A stretch of DNA of 6,862 bases from GCA-2684655 sp051278165 (GTDB lineage: Bacteria; Planctomycetota; UBA1135; UBA2386), in the NCBI GenBank assembly GCA_051278165.1, contig JBNMNW010000313.1, positions 1-6,862 on the forward strand. Direction: 5' to 3'. Position numbers and translations under genes: made by a program. This document shows positions 4,628 to 6,862 of the stretch, piece after piece (the first letter of the stretch is position 1; every line of letters starts with the position of its first letter). The notes beneath the pieces were generated by a model. That model saw only the letters and a program-made list of their open reading frames with translations. It made no database searches and was not told where the DNA came from.

Positions 4628-6744
4628 CCCAAGCTGCGGCAGAGCTACCGGGCAGTCCTCCAGCACCAGCTTGGGCTCGGCTAGGCCTGCCGTGGATCTG
4701 CCTCGGCCTGCTCGTGCTGCCGTTCCACACCCTGTGGGTCGACGCCGAGCAAGTGCGCCGCGGACTGCTGCTGATGCTGACCGGGGCCGCGCTGATTGTG
4801 CTGCCGCGACTGCCGCGAGTGCGCGGCGAACGCTTTGCGCTGATCTTTGTCGGCGGACTGATTGCCTGTGCCATCGTTCAGGCCGCGGTTCAAAACGCGT
4901 TCCACGACGACAAAACGCCGATGTCGTTCCAACCATGGGAAGCTGCCTACCGCATCTCCCACTGGTTCGCACTGCTGGTGATCGTGCGCATCGGCGTGAT
5001 GCTCGAAGTCGCGGCCGTAGCGAGTGCGATCTCGGTGATGGTGCTGGCGACCAGCGTGTTCGGCATCCTGCAAGGCTTGGGCCTCGCCGAGATCAACGGC
5101 TATGGCGTCGAACGCGAGCCAGTCTCGACGCTCGGCAACCTCAACGTTGCCTCCGAATGGACCAGTGTCGCTGGCGTTGCAGTGGCGGCCATTGGCCACA
5201 AGGTGCGCGCCAATCTTCGCTGGCTACCGATCGCGGCACTGGCGCTTGCCTGTGCCTACCTGATGGTCAACCCATCGCGCTCGGGCAAGGTCGCGATGCT
5301 CGCAGGCCTAGCGTTGCTGGCAGTGATGCGACGCAAAGAACGTGGCTACGTGCCGCTGCTGATCGGCATCGGCGGGGCGCTGCTCGGCGTGCTGTTCTCA
5401 ATCTCCGCACCAACTCCAGACATCGAGGGCACGGCTCTTCGCGAAGAACGCAAGCGCAGCACGGTCACACTCGACATCCGCATGGAGATCGCGACTGGTG
5501 CGACCACGCTATTTGGTGAGTCGGTCGTCTTCGGCAAGGGACCAGGTCAGTTCGCGGTCGAGTATCCGCGCGTTCGCAGCCAAGCAGAGATCGAGGCGTC
5601 GAGCTTCGAACGGCAGTTCGCCACCGAGGTGCGCACCGCGCACGACGACTGGCTAGAACTGCTGGTCGACGGCGGCATCGTGGCACTGATCCTGTTTGCG
5701 TTGATGCTGTTTAGCCTGCAGCGCGGCACCCGCGACAAGACGACCCTGGTGCCGATGTTTGTCCTGCTGTTGCTGATGTTGGTGCGTGCCCCCATCGGCA
5801 ATGCACCAGCCGCCGCGGTCGCGTTCCTGCTGATCGGCTCGCCGGTGCAGCTGGTAGATCGCAGCAAGTGGCGCAAGGTGCTTCGCATCACGTTCATGTC
5901 GACCTTGGGGCTGTTCCTGGTTTATCTAGGCATGCTGCCGGTGGCGGGCAACATGGCGTTCACTTCGTACGTTCGCGCCCAGCGAGACAAGCAGCCAGTG
6001 CCGCCCGATGCTGCCCGCGCGGCGATCGACTGGATGAGTTACGAACCGCGCTGGCTGCAAATCGAAGCGCAGAACCAGATGAACCGCGGCGACCTCGCGA
6101 AGGCAGCTTACTACGCAGCGCGCGCGCTCGAACTACGGCCGTTCTCGCCGCCGCTATATCTGCTGCTCGGCAAAGTGCTGGCGCAAGGTAGCCGCTACGG
6201 CGAGGCCATCAAGGTGGCGGGACAAGGCCTCAAGCTCGATCCCGCCAACCCGGAACTTCGCGCACTTCGCAGCACCGCGCTCGCCGAACTCGGTGATGTC
6301 GATCGCGCCATCGCCGCCGTTGCCGTCAACCCGCACCCAGTGCTGCGCGACGGACTCGCAACCCATTTCGCAAGCCTGGCCGAACGCGCTGCCAAGCGCC
6401 GCGAGCCGAAGCAAGCGCACCGCTACGCGATCGAAAATACGTTCGTCACCATGGCGGACCTGTTTGCGACCGGCGAACAGGAGGCTCTGGTGCAGATCCA
6501 CGCGATGAACGACAAGCTGGACGAGGACATCAAGAAGCTAGATCGCGCCAGCATCGATCGGCGCTACGCGGTAACGATGGCACTCGAAGCCATGGCACGC
6601 GGCCGCAAGAACTTGGCGGGCAAGTGGGCGGCGGCCGCCAAACTGCGCGGCCGAATCACCAAGTGGCAGGCAGATATTTTGGGCGAGCCCTTGGACCGCC
6701 TGCGCCAATTGCCCGAGTGGCAAGACGCGCTGCCCGCGAAGTAA
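4624..6744 (+). CDS. O-antigen ligase/polymerase-like membrane protein with C-terminal TPR repeats
   Basis: The 706-residue protein joins a polytopic membrane region to a soluble tail. About a dozen hydrophobic helices are visible between residues 21 and 441, including about 21-38, 70-90, 127-150, 198-215, 241-261, 347-364, 391-407 and 419-441. The pattern is that of the Wzy_C/WaaL superfamily: STLGNLN (168-174), NPSRSGK (216-222, with Arg219), then a large extracytoplasmic loop (about 262-346) with GKGPGQF (304-310), Tyr314 and AHDDWLELLVDGG (339-351), which matches the AHN-x-yL-x-L-x-E-x-G signature of these enzymes. Members polymerise or transfer lipid-linked glycans at the periplasmic face. 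After residue 441 two TPR-like helix pairs are clear (about 475-508 and 509-542, the latter ending LKLDPAN), then further helical sequence to the end. The tail probably mediates protein contacts. The glycan is unknown and no glycosyltransferases lie nearby. The gene overlaps ftsY by 4 nt. Confidence 0.85.
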   Translation: MTQAAAELPGSPPAPAWARLGLPWICLGLLVLPFHTLWVDAEQVRRGLLLMLTGAALIVLPRLPRVRGERFALIFVGGLIACAIVQAAVQNAFHDDKTPMSFQPWEAAYRISHWFALLVIVRIGVMLEVAAVASAISVMVLATSVFGILQGLGLAEINGYGVEREPVSTLGNLNVASEWTSVAGVAVAAIGHKVRANLRWLPIAALALACAYLMVNPSRSGKVAMLAGLALLAVMRRKERGYVPLLIGIGGALLGVLFSISAPTPDIEGTALREERKRSTVTLDIRMEIATGATTLFGESVVFGKGPGQFAVEYPRVRSQAEIEASSFERQFATEVRTAHDDWLELLVDGGIVALILFALMLFSLQRGTRDKTTLVPMFVLLLLMLVRAPIGNAPAAAVAFLLIGSPVQLVDRSKWRKVLRITFMSTLGLFLVYLGMLPVAGNMAFTSYVRAQRDKQPVPPDAARAAIDWMSYEPRWLQIEAQNQMNRGDLAKAAYYAARALELRPFSPPLYLLLGKVLAQGSRYGEAIKVAGQGLKLDPANPELRALRSTALAELGDVDRAIAAVAVNPHPVLRDGLATHFASLAERAAKRREPKQAHRYAIENTFVTMADLFATGEQEALVQIHAMNDKLDEDIKKLDRASIDRRYAVTMALEAMARGRKNLAGKWAAAAKLRGRITKWQADILGEPLDRLRQLPEWQDALPAK

Positions 6745-6862
6745 GTGCGCGCTCGAGTGCGCGGCAACCCAACGGCCGCGTTGGTGCACAAAGCCAAAGT
6801 CGGCAAGACCGTGGCCAGAAGAACCCGAATTCACATCCGGACCGCGTACGAAGCCGGCATTC
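6745..6862. other. Intergenic tail with a weak hairpin
   Basis: CCAACG (6769-6774) and CGTTGG (6779-6784) form a 6-bp stem with loop GCCG, 24 nt after the ligase-like gene's stop, without a U-run. Another imperfect stem with G-T wobbles spans about 6750-6763. All three plus-strand frames are open to the window edge, which means little at this GC content and length. I see no recognisable start of a further gene. Confidence 0.35.

Noticed and set aside
4343..4972. A 209-codon minus-strand open frame.
   Set aside because: It lies antisense to the end of ftsY and start of the ligase-like gene, is Arg/Ala-rich and low complexity, and spans two confidently read plus-strand genes.
4455..5519. A 354-codon plus-strand open frame in another phase.
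   Set aside because: The translation is Arg/Ser/His-rich with no family motif and overlaps the conserved G-domain of FtsY and membrane helices of the ligase-like protein; a high-GC shadow.
6538..6834. A 98-codon minus-strand frame entering from the right-hand gap.
   Set aside because: Two thirds of it is antisense to the ligase-like gene's 3' end, with no start context or recognisable motif. A gene beyond the edge cannot be excluded.
1..6862. CRISPR arrays, insertion sequences, tRNA or rRNA genes, toxin-antitoxin or defence genes.
   Set aside because: Apart from the in-gene nusB repeat there are no direct repeats with spacers, no transposase or terminal repeats, no cloverleaf or rRNA-like stretch, and every sizeable coding region is accounted for by the genes listed.

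Overview
The window looks like ordinary chromosomal DNA from a GC-rich bacterium (roughly 60% G+C by eye), most likely a member of the Planctomycetota. Evidence for this is the order ribH-nusB-ftsY, which I recall as common in that phylum, a CheR with the SNRIRRR-like N-terminal signature seen there (GNRIRKR here), a secreted transglutaminase-like protein of a type frequent in Planctomycetota, and start codons that mostly lack a Shine-Dalgarno sequence. The assignment comes from remembered family features, not from a database search.

Layout. Positions 1-1100 are minus strand: a four-helix membrane protein resembling the DUF420 (YozB/CtaM) family (711-1100) lies 29 nt upstream of a secreted transglutaminase-like protein whose C-terminus runs off the left edge (1-681). 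The latter is easy to miss because it has no stop codon in the window. A 134-nt divergent intergenic region with three CCAATG/CATTGG motifs separates this pair from an orphan cheR on the plus strand (1235-2116). A probable terminator hairpin follows. Then come three housekeeping genes: ribH (2205-2675), nusB (2861-3520) and ftsY (3704-4627). The ATGA overlap at 4624 couples ftsY to a 706-residue O-antigen-ligase-like polytopic membrane protein with C-terminal TPR repeats (4624-6744). The last 118 nt hold only a weak hairpin.

How the genes fit together. RibH makes the lumazine precursor of riboflavin, NusB belongs to the rRNA antitermination complex, and FtsY is the SRP receptor that brings ribosomes to the membrane. 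They are a syntenic housekeeping block, not a single pathway. The ligase-like protein coupled to ftsY would itself need SRP/FtsY for insertion and probably acts in surface glycan assembly. CheR has no chemotaxis partner here.

I found no undescribed system, mobile element, CRISPR array or RNA gene. The details most worth a second look are a perfect 10-bp inverted repeat abutting the ftsY start codon, a pentapeptide tandem repeat tail on NusB, the altered SAM-binding loop of CheR, and the histidine pattern of the small membrane protein.
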